Source: Dyella sp. C9
Lineage (GTDB): Bacteria; Pseudomonadota; Gammaproteobacteria; Xanthomonadales; Rhodanobacteraceae
Reading direction: 5' to 3'
Assembly (NCBI RefSeq): GCF_003332825.1
Contig: NZ_QIRF01000002.1
Span: forward strand, 186,001 to 250,000
DNA: 64,000 nt
Below, one piece after another: positions 26,743-35,064 of this stretch (its first letter is position 1; each line of letters starts with the position of its first letter). Both the position numbers and the translations under genes were made by a program. Under the pieces are notes generated by a model. The model saw only the letters and a program-made list of their open reading frames with translations, was not told the origin of the DNA and did no database searches.

Positions 26743-27147
26743 ATGCCGCACCGTCATCAAGGGCTTCCGCGCCTGCTGCTTGCCGGCTTTCTCATGACGC
26801 CCGGGCTGGCCGTCCACGCCCAGGTAGCCAGCTTCGACTGCCGCAAGGCCACCACGCTGGCCGAGCGCACGGTGTGCGCCACGCCCGCCCTTGGCCGCAA
26901 GGACATCGCCGTCGCCACCTACTACGAAGTGTTGCTTCGGCTGAAGCCCGGCGCTTCCGGCATGGCCTACCGGGAGTTCGACGACACCATCCGCGACGGC
27001 CAGCGCGAGTGGCTGCAAGGACAGCGCGATGCGTGTGGCGCGGAGCTTGCGTGCCTTCAGCGCGCCTATGACGAACGGCTGGACGCATTGCGAACGTCGC
27101 TGGATGCAAATGCCGCGCTCACCTTCGGACGTTCGCTGGATCCTTGA
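26743..27147 (+). CDS. Exported LprI-type (DUF1311) small protein
   Basis: A 134-residue protein with a signal peptide ending at VHAQ. The mature part SFDCRKATTLAERTVCATPALGRKDIAVATYY is the Cys-rich LprI N-terminal motif (SFDCxKAxxxxExxIC), with REWLQGQRDACG and CLQRAYDERL after it. Four Cys suggest two disulfides in the periplasm. LprI of mycobacteria inhibits lysozyme, which is noteworthy beside the MliC-type gene 2.5 kb away; the same activity here is inference. Start ATG at 26743 with GGAG 9 nt upstream. Confidence 0.8.
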   Translation: MPHRHQGLPRLLLAGFLMTPGLAVHAQVASFDCRKATTLAERTVCATPALGRKDIAVATYYEVLLRLKPGASGMAYREFDDTIRDGQREWLQGQRDACGAELACLQRAYDERLDALRTSLDANAALTFGRSLDP

Positions 27148-27334
27148 TGCCATGGGCTCCGTGTGATTCGGAAAAAGCGAGTGCACTCCGGAAAACCGGT
27201 CGACTGGACCTTTCCTAGCATGTGATCCCAGGCCATCGGTGCAACGACGACGCCGCAAATCGCGCGTCGAGCCATGTGCCCCACGGACTGCCTCCCATCC
27301 GAACTCCACTAGATCAACCTTGAGGTCCATCACC

Positions 27335-27619
27335 ATGAACAAAGCACTCATCCTCGGCGTTGTCCTGGGCGCCGCCAGCACCTTCGGCTGCGCCACCATG
27401 GCCCAGCAGGCCAGCCCCTATGTCGACATCGGCGCGCGCCATGGCAACCTGCGCGATGCGCAGGAGCACATCGTGCAGGCCTGGCACCTGGTCGGCGATG
27501 CCCAGGTCGACAACGACTCGCGGCTGGGCGGCCATGCGGCTCGCGCCAAGGAGCTGCTCAGCGAGGCCAATGAGGAACTGCGCCTGGCGGCCGACGTGGC
27601 CAACGAGCACGGTTACTGA
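27335..27619 (+). CDS. Small exported helical protein, function unknown
   Basis: A 94-residue protein with an N-terminal hydrophobic segment containing FGCATM; Cys19 could be a lipobox cysteine (TFGC). The mature part is a helical, acidic segment rich in Ala, His and Glu (HGNLRDAQEHIVQAWHLVG, then ARAKELLSEANEELRLAADVA). I do not recognise a family. A hairpin follows the gene directly. Confidence 0.7.
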   Translation: MNKALILGVVLGAASTFGCATMAQQASPYVDIGARHGNLRDAQEHIVQAWHLVGDAQVDNDSRLGGHAARAKELLSEANEELRLAADVANEHGY

Positions 27620-27640
27620 TAACGATACCCGAGAGCCCCT

Positions 27641-27676
27641 CAACGCCCGGCCCATGGCGACATGGGGCGGGCGTTG
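27641..27676 (+). terminator. Strong hairpin terminator
   Basis: CAACGCCCGGCCCATG and CATGGGGCGGGCGTTG can pair over 16 bp with one mismatch and a 4-nt loop, right behind the small exported protein gene and before a convergent gene. A mixed TCGTTTC follows. Confidence 0.65.
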
Positions 27677-27742
27677 TCGTTTCGGTTGCATTCGCCGAGA
27701 CGGGAGCCGTTGTCACTCGCGACTCCCGGGGAGACATCCAGG

Positions 27743-28906
27743 TTACGCTGCCTGCAACAGGTCACCGAGATCGATGCCATGCTTCGCGCGCGTCATCAGC
27801 TCGTCCGGCACGTGGCCTTCGCGACTGAGGTCGACCAGCCCCTGGTTAAGATCGACGTAGGGTCGCATGCGCGCCTCGTACGCCGCGAACGCTCGGGCCG
27901 GGTCATCCGGCGTACGGGCCAGTTCGCGGCCCAGGACAAAGCTGCCGACCAGGGCCAGGCTGGTCCCTTGTCCGGAGAATGGTGATGCACAGTGCGCCGC
28001 ATCGCCCAGCAGCACCACGCGGCGGTCGGACCAGCGGGGCATGCGAACCTGGGCCAGCTCGCCGTAATAGAACTGCGGGCTCTCGTGCATCGCGGCAAGG
28101 AACCTGGGAAAGGCCCCACCCAGTGCCGCGCATCGCTCGGCGACGCGCGCCTTCTGCGCCCTCACGTCGCGCCGCGATACCGGGGAGCCCTCCACGCCGA
28201 AACCCACGCACACGCGCAACTCGTGCTGGTCTCGGCTGGGGTAGATCACATAGCCCATGTCACGGTCGCGGTACATCAACTGCCAATCACTGAGATCGAT
28301 CAGGTTGGGCACGCTGAACAGCGCCATCACGCACTCGAGCGGCCGCAGGAACGACGCCTCGTCGCCGAAGCACAAGCCACGGACGTTCGAGTAGATGCCG
28401 TCGGCGCCAATCACCAGGTCGAAGCGGCGCTGCTCACCGCCCTGGAACGCAACGGACACGCCATGCTCGTCCTGCGTGATGGACTGGACGCTGTCGCCAT
28501 AAAGGCTGCTTACCCGCTCGCCCGCCTTGTCCTGCAGCAGCCGGCACAGGTCGTCGCGAAAGATCTCGATGTCGTCGCTGTCCAGGCGGCCGGCACTGAA
28601 GGTGCGCTCCTCGGTGCGCTCGACTTCCTGGCCATGGATGTCCAGAGTGGACATGCCCCGCAGGCGGGTACGCATGGCGCACACTTCTTCGTACAGGCCC
28701 ATCGTGTGGATCACGTCGAGCGCCACGCCGCGGATATCCACCGCCTGGCCACCGCTACGCAACTCCGGTGAACGCTCCACCACCGTGCAATTGAAGCCGG
28801 CCCGATCGAGCCAGTAGGCCAGCGCAAGACCAGCGACGCCGCCGCCGGAAATAAGCACGGTGCGTGCAGTGGAGGGGATCGGATGATGGATGCTGGCATG
28901 GCTCAT
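27743..28906 (-). CDS. FAD-dependent aromatic-type monooxygenase
   Basis: A 387-residue group A flavin monooxygenase of the p-hydroxybenzoate hydroxylase fold. VLISGGGVAGLALAYWLDRAG is the Rossmann dinucleotide motif, VIGADGIYSNVR the DG motif, and VVLLGDAAHCASPFSGQGTS the GD motif. It resembles the TetX-like/2-polyprenyl-6-methoxyphenol hydroxylase group. Substrate unknown. It is followed upstream by a small membrane protein gene and an AraC gene on the same strand, which may form a detoxification or catabolic unit. Confidence 0.87.
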   Translation of the reverse strand: MSHASIHHPIPSTARTVLISGGGVAGLALAYWLDRAGFNCTVVERSPELRSGGQAVDIRGVALDVIHTMGLYEEVCAMRTRLRGMSTLDIHGQEVERTEERTFSAGRLDSDDIEIFRDDLCRLLQDKAGERVSSLYGDSVQSITQDEHGVSVAFQGGEQRRFDLVIGADGIYSNVRGLCFGDEASFLRPLECVMALFSVPNLIDLSDWQLMYRDRDMGYVIYPSRDQHELRVCVGFGVEGSPVSRRDVRAQKARVAERCAALGGAFPRFLAAMHESPQFYYGELAQVRMPRWSDRRVVLLGDAAHCASPFSGQGTSLALVGSFVLGRELARTPDDPARAFAAYEARMRPYVDLNQGLVDLSREGHVPDELMTRAKHGIDLGDLLQAA

Positions 28907-28960
28907 GGATGGATACTCACTGGCATATGTCGTTGGGGGGAAACGAAGGAGGAAGAGGCT

Positions 28961-29509
28961 TCAACTCTGCGCCGGGTGCTTGCCACGGCGCGGATACGCC
29001 CGGGTGAAGCGCAGCGCGGCGTACAGCGCGCCGACCATGACCAGCACGGCGGCGCGCTGGGGAAGCAGGTTTCGCCACAGCGCTACATCGGCGGCCACCA
29101 GCACGGCGAAGGCTGCGGCCCACGCCGCGCTGATCACCTGGTTGCTGCGCAGGAACTCAGGCTGCTGCCAGCGCTCCGGCGCCACGTGCGCCCGGGCGTA
29201 TTGCAAGGTGAATGGCCGTCCAAAGGCCATCGACAGCAGGATGATCACCAGCAGTCCGCTGTCCACCACGATGCGGGCACCGATGATGCTCCACGTCATA
29301 TGCACCACGTAGCCATACAGGGCCAGCGCGCTGAACAGGATGAAAGTGCCGAGCTCCAGCCACTTCGGTGGCTGGCGATGCAACAGTGCATCGCGCAGCA
29401 GCCACACCGCGGATACCGCGGCACCGGCGAGCAGCGCCGGCGTCGGATAGCCCAGCGAGCTGACAACGGCGAAGACGAGAAACGGAAGGAATCCAAGCAG
29501 CAGGGTCAT
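28961..29509 (-). CDS. Five-to-six-span integral membrane protein, unknown function
   Basis: A 182-residue, very hydrophobic protein with spans at about residues 3-20, 22-42, 50-72, 76-98, 125-142 and 148-166. The final ten residues are basic. The gap to the monooxygenase gene is 54 bp. I recognise only a general resemblance to intracellular septation protein A-like or DUF-type bacterial membrane proteins, without a defining motif. Confidence 0.7.
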   Translation of the reverse strand: MTLLLGFLPFLVFAVVSSLGYPTPALLAGAAVSAVWLLRDALLHRQPPKWLELGTFILFSALALYGYVVHMTWSIIGARIVVDSGLLVIILLSMAFGRPFTLQYARAHVAPERWQQPEFLRSNQVISAAWAAAFAVLVAADVALWRNLLPQRAAVLVMVGALYAALRFTRAYPRRGKHPAQS

Positions 29510-29557
29510 GGCGGTCTCCTCCGCGCGGGGCGCGGCGACAGGGGCGAATGGAAAGGG

Positions 29558-30502
29558 TCAGGCGGCGCGTTGCAGGCGGCTGCGACGCCATTGCATGGGC
29601 GTCATGTGTTCGAAGTTCTTGAACACCGTGCAGAAGTGCGCCTGAGTGCGAAAACCCACGCTGAGCGCGATATCGACCAGCGGATGCGCGGTATCTGCCA
29701 GCAGCGACTTGGCTTGCTGCACGCGACACTGCAGCAGGTAGTGGTGCGGGCGCTGTCCGGTGGCGGCGCGGAACCGCGCGGCGAAGTGCATGGGCGACAT
29801 GCCGGCGGCCGACGCCATGTCCGCGAGCGTGATGGTTTCGGCCAGGCGCTGCTGTACGAGCTGCGCGACGCGCTGCAGGCGCCAACGCGGCATCGAGAGA
29901 CGAGGCATGGACCGCTGCGCGTCGCCGGCGCTTGCCATGGTCGCCAGCATGCAGGCCATTACCGCGTCCAGCATATGGCGCAGGAAGGCCTGGTCGGCAC
30001 CGTCCAGCGCGGCATTGGCCAGCATCTTGGCCAATGGCAGCAAGGTGGCATCCGTACGGACCCGTAGGCCATCGGCGGGCGATGCATCCCCCATCGCCGC
30101 GGCGACATGCATGCGCCAATGCTGTACGGGCACGCACAGCAGCAGCATCTCGCCACCACCGAGCCATTGCGAACGCACCCATTGATGGGCGGGACTCACG
30201 TGCAACATGCCTTCACCCAACTCGCCGGGATGGCTCCATTGCGTGCCCACGCCCACCGACAACAGGCACGAACCCATCATCAGGCGAATCACCACCGTAT
30301 CGGCGGGCGTCTGCACAAGCTGCACCCGCTGGCCCGCTTCAAAGCGCTCGACCAGGGCCGACACGCCACCGGCCCCCATGACCGCCACGCCGTGCATGCC
30401 GGCGGTCAGGTCATCGTTACCGGCGTGCCCGGATGTGGTCATCGTCATCGCGATACGGGGAAAGCCTGAGGTGGACGAACGTGATGGCAACGGGCTGTAC
30501 AT
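29558..30502 (-). CDS. AraC-family transcriptional regulator (paralogue 2)
   Basis: A 314-residue regulator. Both helix-turn-helix units are present at the C-terminus (TLADMASAAGMSPMHFAARF and DIALSVGFRTQAHFCTVFKN). The N-terminal 190 residues are cupin-like in composition but show no firm motif. It probably controls the downstream membrane-protein and monooxygenase genes on the same strand. The DNA-binding domain is very similar to those of the AraC genes at 19521 and 36198. Confidence 0.87.
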   Translation of the reverse strand: MYSPLPSRSSTSGFPRIAMTMTTSGHAGNDDLTAGMHGVAVMGAGGVSALVERFEAGQRVQLVQTPADTVVIRLMMGSCLLSVGVGTQWSHPGELGEGMLHVSPAHQWVRSQWLGGGEMLLLCVPVQHWRMHVAAAMGDASPADGLRVRTDATLLPLAKMLANAALDGADQAFLRHMLDAVMACMLATMASAGDAQRSMPRLSMPRWRLQRVAQLVQQRLAETITLADMASAAGMSPMHFAARFRAATGQRPHHYLLQCRVQQAKSLLADTAHPLVDIALSVGFRTQAHFCTVFKNFEHMTPMQWRRSRLQRAA

Positions 30503-30625
30503 GTCGGGTCTCCCACCGGGCCGCCTGGCGGCGCCGGTGATGTCACGGGTGGTTTCGCGTGCCGCCTTTGCGAGAGGGTTGGGTCCAGGCCGCTTCCGAA
30601 GCGCTAGGCTGCCGGCCGGCCTTCG

Positions 30626-30698
30626 ATCTTTACACTGTCTAAATTAGACTGGGCGCAAGCAAACCCCTTGTCAAGTAAAATCTTTACAGTGGTAAGAT
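30626..30698 (+). promoter_or_regulatory. Two ATCTTTACA sites at the TetR gene: probable autoregulatory operators
   Basis: ATCTTTACACTGTCTAAAT (30626-30644) and ATCTTTACAGTGGTAAGAT (30680-30698) share ATCTTTACA with starts 54 bp apart. The second is an inverted repeat (ATCTTTAC/GGTAAGAT with one mismatch). The first overlaps the 13-bp palindrome-like GTCTAAATTAGAC. The second abuts the start codon region. Confidence 0.55.
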
Positions 30699-30705
30699 GG
30701 CATTC

Positions 30706-31314
30706 ATGAAAACCACCCCGTATCACCACGGCGCCCTGCGCGAAGCCCTGCTCAGCGCCGCCGAGACCATCCTCCGCCGCGATGGCCTGCAGGCCCTGAC
30801 CCTGCGGGCCACCGCTCGCGAGGCCGGCGTATCCCACGCCGCGCCGGCGTATCACTTCGGCGACCTGACCGGCCTGCTGACCGAACTGGCGGTGTCAGGA
30901 ATGCAACGGCTGACTGCGGAGATGCGCGATATCAAGGCATCGCCCGACCGCCGCGTCTGGGATGCAGCGAGGGCTTACGTACGCTTCGCGCGTGCCAACC
31001 CGGCGATCTTCCAATTGATGTTCCAATCGGACCGGCTCGACGTGACTCGCCCCTCCTTCGAGGAAGCGCGCAGGGGGGCTTTTCTCCAGTTGGCGCGAAC
31101 CCGCGGCATCGACAGCCCCCACCCGTCACTCGACGACCTGGGCCACATCACCGGCGGCTGGTCGCTGGCCCATGGCTTCGCCATGCTGCTGCTCAATGGC
31201 CGCGTCTCGATCCTGCTTGCCGCCGCCCCCCCGGGCACCACGGTCGATGACTTGTTCGAAGCCATGCTGGCCTCCGCCGAGAAAGGGCTGCTGCACCCAC
31301 CAGAGCCGGCATGA
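30706..31314 (+). CDS. TetR-family regulator (WHG-domain type)
   Basis: A 202-residue TetR regulator. ALREALLSAAETILRRDGLQ and LTLRATAREAGVSHAAPAYHFGDLTGLL form the N-terminal helix-turn-helix. The C-terminal domain with RAYVRFARANPAIFQLMFQ is the WHG ligand domain. I prefer the ATG at 30706; a start 9 nt earlier lies within the operator. There is little Shine-Dalgarno signal, so a very short leader is possible. It is convergent with the tautomerase gene; its targets beyond itself are not evident. Confidence 0.85.
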   Translation: MKTTPYHHGALREALLSAAETILRRDGLQALTLRATAREAGVSHAAPAYHFGDLTGLLTELAVSGMQRLTAEMRDIKASPDRRVWDAARAYVRFARANPAIFQLMFQSDRLDVTRPSFEEARRGAFLQLARTRGIDSPHPSLDDLGHITGGWSLAHGFAMLLLNGRVSILLAAAPPGTTVDDLFEAMLASAEKGLLHPPEPA

Positions 31315-31388
31315 TCGAACCCGGCGCCAGACACGGACGGAGCGGCAAGCCGGTCCGTTCGCGGTCACGCAGGACGCGTCGGCCAGCG

Positions 31389-31937
31389 CTAAGGCAACAC
31401 GCCACCCACATCGCGTGGAAAACCTGCCTTTTCGAGTAGCGCTTTTTTGGCGGAGAAGTACGACTCCACCCAGCGGTAGCGGTCGCCGTCCTTCTTCAGA
31501 CCCACCGCATCGGCCATGTCGGCCAGGCTGATGGTCTGGCCATTGGCGCCCCACTGCCCTTCCTTGATCTCCTCGATGATCACCTGGATGCTGCCGCCTT
31601 GCGGCTCGCCATCCGGATCGGCGATCGTGGCCAGCACGGCGGCATGCACTTCGTAGTGCACCCAGCTCTTGTGCGGCTGGCTCATGTAGCCCTCGGGAAT
31701 CGACACACGTGCGATCAGCTTGCCCGGTGCCGCCACGAACGTGTCGTCCGTCAGGCCGCCCACCCACCAGTCGGTGGACGGCACCTCGGTCATCAGCACC
31801 GTCGCCAGGCCATAACCGGCACGCGTACCGAAGCCACCCTCCATGGCCAGCATGATGGCGCTGAGTTGCTCGGCCAGCAGCGCCTTGCGGTTGGTGTCGA
31901 GCATTCCCTTGGGATAGAAGACATGGATGATGGGCAT
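31389..31937 (-). CDS. Tautomerase-superfamily protein
   Basis: A 182-residue protein that starts MPIIHVFYPKG, so processing exposes the catalytic Pro1 of the 4-oxalocrotonate tautomerase superfamily. It has about twice the length of a single beta-alpha-beta unit, and a second unit seems to begin near KLIARVSIPEGYMSQP, like the cis-CaaD and MSAD subgroups. The start is the ATG at 31937; the frame stays open upstream but encodes Arg/Cys-rich text unlike protein. The reaction is not known. Confidence 0.8.
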   Translation of the reverse strand: MPIIHVFYPKGMLDTNRKALLAEQLSAIMLAMEGGFGTRAGYGLATVLMTEVPSTDWWVGGLTDDTFVAAPGKLIARVSIPEGYMSQPHKSWVHYEVHAAVLATIADPDGEPQGGSIQVIIEEIKEGQWGANGQTISLADMADAVGLKKDGDRYRWVESYFSAKKALLEKAGFPRDVGGVLP

Positions 31938-32551
31938 GGTGTTTCTCTCGCGCCGTGACGCGTTGACGGGGAACGGGGCGCAACAGGATCGGCGGGCCTC
32001 ACGGCGTGCCCACTGGTTTCCCTGCCTGCGGCGCAGCGCCCCGGGTACGCGCATCGCCTGTCGGCATGCAACGCGCATGGTCATCCATTCGCATCGCTTG
32101 GATGCATTGGAACAAAGCACGCAACCGCTGTTTTTCACGTACGCGCCGATGCTTTCCATTTCGAACGGAGCGCGTGGAATGCGCGCGCCGGATGCCACCC
32201 GCCCGGGCAAGGGCGCCCAGCCGCATTCCTGCGCACATGCCCGAACATCAGGGAGAGCAGCGATGGATGTTCCAACGTGCATGCGCGAGGCGTGGCGACG
32301 CAGGGGAGACGCGTCACGCGTGGCCCGAACGCAGGGTGCCTGCAACGGCGAGCGGGTCGTGGGATCGGGAGCGGGGTGATATCCCGGTTGGGTCCACGAC
32401 GGGCGATTGGCCACGACGGGCCGATCCGTCGAGCCTGTCCCTGCAGGCACCTGCGCGCAGGAATGCGGTGGGTGCGGGATCATGGTGCTATCGACGCGCG
32501 TCCCGGTCTTTTCGATTCACACGACCGGCTTTCCAAAAGAACGGTCATCGC
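31938..32551. other. 614-bp region without a supported gene
   Basis: Only short overlapping reading frames with biased composition are present on both strands, and none has a convincing ribosome-binding site or family pattern. It separates the tautomerase from the alpha/beta hydrolase gene, both on the minus strand. No repeat or promoter stands out. Confidence 0.5.
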
Positions 32552-33553
32552 CTAGCGGCGCGCCTGCGCATCGAGGAAATCAACGATCGCCTCGGCCACG
32601 CCCCGTGGCTGCTGGTACATCAGCGCGTGACCGCCATCGGCGAACACCTTCAGACTGGCTTTCGGCAGCTGCCTGGCCAACGCGTCGGCGTTGCGCGGCG
32701 AGAGCACCTCGTCCTGGTCGCCCACCAGCACCAGCGCCGGCACCGCCATCCGATGCAAGGACGTGTACGCCGCGTTGTCGCGCCACCACTCGGCCATGGC
32801 CAGCGACTGCGCATGAGCCACCCGCGCATCAACGCTGCTGCGGTGGTAACCCGGCGGAGCGAACATCTCGGCGCGGAAGCAGCGAATGGCCTGTGCCTGC
32901 GCATCGGGCGGAAACAGCACGCCCATGATGGCTTCGAACGGCGACACGGACTGCCCTGAAAGTACCGCATGGACATGCGCCGACACCGGCGCTGCCGCAG
33001 CGCCCGGTGGCGTGGTGCTCATCAATACCAGCGATTTCACCTGGTAGGGATGATCCAGCGCGAGCTGCTGGGCGATCATGCCGCCCATCGACCAACCCAC
33101 GACGTCCACCTTGCGCAGATGCAGAGCTTCGATGAAGCCACTGACGACATCGGCCATGCCTTCCATCGTCTCGGGCGCGTGATCGAAACGGGAAAGTCCC
33201 ACGCCCGGGTTGTCCATCACGATCACGTCGCGATGCGCCGCCAGCGCGGCAAGAAAGGCACGGTTCCACTCGGACACCGTGGCGCGGTAGCCCGTAACCA
33301 GCAGCAACGGTTCGCCGTGGCCGAAGCGGTAGTAGCCGATGGGCCCTGCCCGCGTAGCGGCCACGCCTTGCCTGGCCTGCGCGTCGACCGCCGAGGTGCC
33401 TGGACAATCACTCGCCGGAGGGACGGTATCGGCGCGGCTGCCGCTCCACGCGAGCAAGACCGCCAATCCAAACAGCGGCGCCACCAGCAGCCGCTCACGC
33501 GCCAGCTGTCTGCGTTGCCGTGGATACCCGCTTCCCAGGAATGTTCCCGCCAT
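32552..33553 (-). CDS. Alpha/beta hydrolase with N-terminal membrane segment
   Basis: A 333-residue alpha/beta hydrolase. After a basic start and a hydrophobic segment (residues about 22-40, signal or anchor), the catalytic domain shows GEPLLLVTGYRATVSEW, VVGWSMGGMIAQQLAL with the nucleophilic Ser, VLVGDQDEVLSP with the Asp, and FADGGHALMYQQP with the His. Probably periplasmic. Substrate unknown. A much longer frame exists upstream of the ATG at 33553 but is Arg-rich and not credible. Confidence 0.83.
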   Translation of the reverse strand: MAGTFLGSGYPRQRRQLARERLLVAPLFGLAVLLAWSGSRADTVPPASDCPGTSAVDAQARQGVAATRAGPIGYYRFGHGEPLLLVTGYRATVSEWNRAFLAALAAHRDVIVMDNPGVGLSRFDHAPETMEGMADVVSGFIEALHLRKVDVVGWSMGGMIAQQLALDHPYQVKSLVLMSTTPPGAAAAPVSAHVHAVLSGQSVSPFEAIMGVLFPPDAQAQAIRCFRAEMFAPPGYHRSSVDARVAHAQSLAMAEWWRDNAAYTSLHRMAVPALVLVGDQDEVLSPRNADALARQLPKASLKVFADGGHALMYQQPRGVAEAIVDFLDAQARR

Positions 33554-33819
33554 GACACTGCACCTCGTCGTGCCTCGCCAGAGGCCGCGGCAAAGCGGTG
33601 GATGGTGCAGGCAAGCCGCCCGCCCCTCTTCCCGTTTCGCCGGTTTCTTGCCAAAACGAACGACCGCCGCAACCAGCACCCAGGGAGCCGCGCGCCGCCA
33701 TTCCCAGGTCACGCGCCCATACGGCGATTCGGCAACAGACGTGCGAATCGGAAAGTCCGCGGGTGCGTCGCTGCACAGAATCCCGGCCCACGTCATCGCC
33801 CCATCGCGGAGGGCCACCC

Positions 33820-34035
33820 ATGGAAGCTCAACTGATCGATTACCTGCTGTGCTCGCATTGCGGGCGCGGCTACGACGAATCCAAGGGCTGCCCGTCCACC
33901 GGTGTCGCCGCAGGCACGCGCTGGGAGGAGGTGCCGCAGGAATGGCGCTGCCCGGACTGCGGTGCGTCCAAGGGCTGCTTCGAACCGTTCGAGCTGGTCT
34001 ACCAGCGGGCGTTCGCGGTGATCTGCGACTGGTGA
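33820..34035 (+). CDS. Rubredoxin
   Basis: A 71-residue one-iron electron carrier. LCSHCGRGYDESKG gives Cys11 and Cys14, and WRCPDCGASKGCFEPFE gives Cys44 and Cys47. PGT-like AGTRWEEVPQEW lies between them as usual. There are two extra Cys (24 and 53). GGAGGG lies 7 nt before the ATG. Partner unknown; rubredoxins often serve alkane hydroxylases or oxygen-stress reductases, none of which is adjacent. Confidence 0.9.
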   Translation: MEAQLIDYLLCSHCGRGYDESKGCPSTGVAAGTRWEEVPQEWRCPDCGASKGCFEPFELVYQRAFAVICDW

Positions 34036-34057
34036 GGATCCTTCGGAAACGACGACG

Positions 34058-34085
34058 CGGCGCCCTCGGAGCGCAGCGCCGTTTC
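34058..34085 (+). terminator. Short hairpin with partial T-run behind the rubredoxin gene
   Basis: CGGCGC, 12 nt, GCGCCG, then TTTCGTT. A 6-bp GC stem 22 nt after the stop codon. Confidence 0.45.
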
Positions 34086-34128
34086 GTTGGACGCCGCAGA
34101 AATCCCGCGACGCCCGATGCCATCGAGC

Positions 34129-34371
34129 TCAGTCCAGCGGCGCGCTTCGCGGCACCGCCAATCCGTGGCGCTCAAGGATGGCGTAGAGGTGCTGCCACCA
34201 GCAGCGTCGGTCCACGTCGCCGTCGGCGAGTACCGGCATCAACGACAAGGCATTGAACGCCTGCCAGAGCTCCGCAGGTTCAGCCCCCTCTTCCTGCAGG
34301 CGGGTCAGCGTTTCGTCCAGCTCACCGAAGGGCGAAAGCTGGCACAGGGGAATATCGATCAGGCGTGTCAC
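34129..34371 (-). CDS. Small soluble protein, function unknown
   Basis: An 80-residue acidic protein with a GTG start and GGAG 7 nt upstream, which supports a real gene. It begins MTRLIDIPLCQLSPFGELDETL, cut here to its first part, and contains WQAFNALSLMPVLADGDV and WWQHLYAILERHGL. It looks helical and soluble. No family is recognised. Confidence 0.55.
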   Translation of the reverse strand: MTRLIDIPLCQLSPFGELDETLTRLQEEGAEPAELWQAFNALSLMPVLADGDVDRRCWWQHLYAILERHGLAVPRSAPLD

Positions 34372-34595
34372 CGGGGTACTCCGTCGGAATGGACCTCCGC
34401 AGGCTAGGCGTCACCTCCCGCCGGTACTTTCCAAATGCAAGGCGATTTGTCGATTGCCACGACGACGCCATCGTGGCGTGCTTCCATCACGGCGTGGCTT
34501 TGGGAAAGTTCCGCGGCTAAATGGCAAATGGCCGGCGGCGCGCGGGACCAACATCACGCCAACGCACCACCCGTAACAGTGCGTGAGGATGGCGT

Positions 34596-34907
34596 ATGTC
34601 CTGGTACATGGTTTACAGCGGCGATCTGTTGATCGGTTGGTCCATGCTTGAAGCCGGTGATCGTGGCAAGGCGACAGCTTATGGTCGCTTCGTCGCCTCG
34701 TCGTCGTATGACGATGTGCAAGCCGATTTCATCGCCCGGCGCGAGGATGACCAGATCCTGCTGGGCCTGCATGTGGTCGGCCACGAGGGCGAGCTGCAGG
34801 CCCATGCCGTGCATCTGGCCGACTACACCGATCACGGCGAGGGCATCGAAATCGCCGTCTTCGGCATTGTCGAGCCGGCGTTCCACCGGCTTTTTCCCTG
34901 CAGCTGA
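34596..34907 (+). CDS. Small protein, function unknown
   Basis: A 103-residue acidic protein, mixed alpha/beta in appearance, with GAGG about 8 nt before the ATG. It has WYMVYSGDLLIGWSMLEAG at the start, EDDQILLGLHVVGHEGELQA in the middle and EGIEIAVFGI near the end. The composition is that of a real soluble protein. No family recognised; the nearby 80-residue gene is also an orphan. Confidence 0.55.
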   Translation: MSWYMVYSGDLLIGWSMLEAGDRGKATAYGRFVASSSYDDVQADFIARREDDQILLGLHVVGHEGELQAHAVHLADYTDHGEGIEIAVFGIVEPAFHRLFPCS

Positions 34908-35064
34908 CGGCCCGGTTTCCCATTCGCCGCCACCGTTTCGTAAACGCACGACGGCCGCGCCGCCGGCATGTGGCGCGCCCCGGGTGACCGACCGATAATT
35001 CCCCGCTGGCGCCCCGGGCGCCGCACCTGGGGTATATCGCCACCGATTCGTCAGGAGTGCTGCC

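Noticed and set aside
34456..34477. 7-bp hairpin GCCACGA/TCGTGGC
   Set aside because: Weak stem in GC-rich DNA between two small genes, without U-run.
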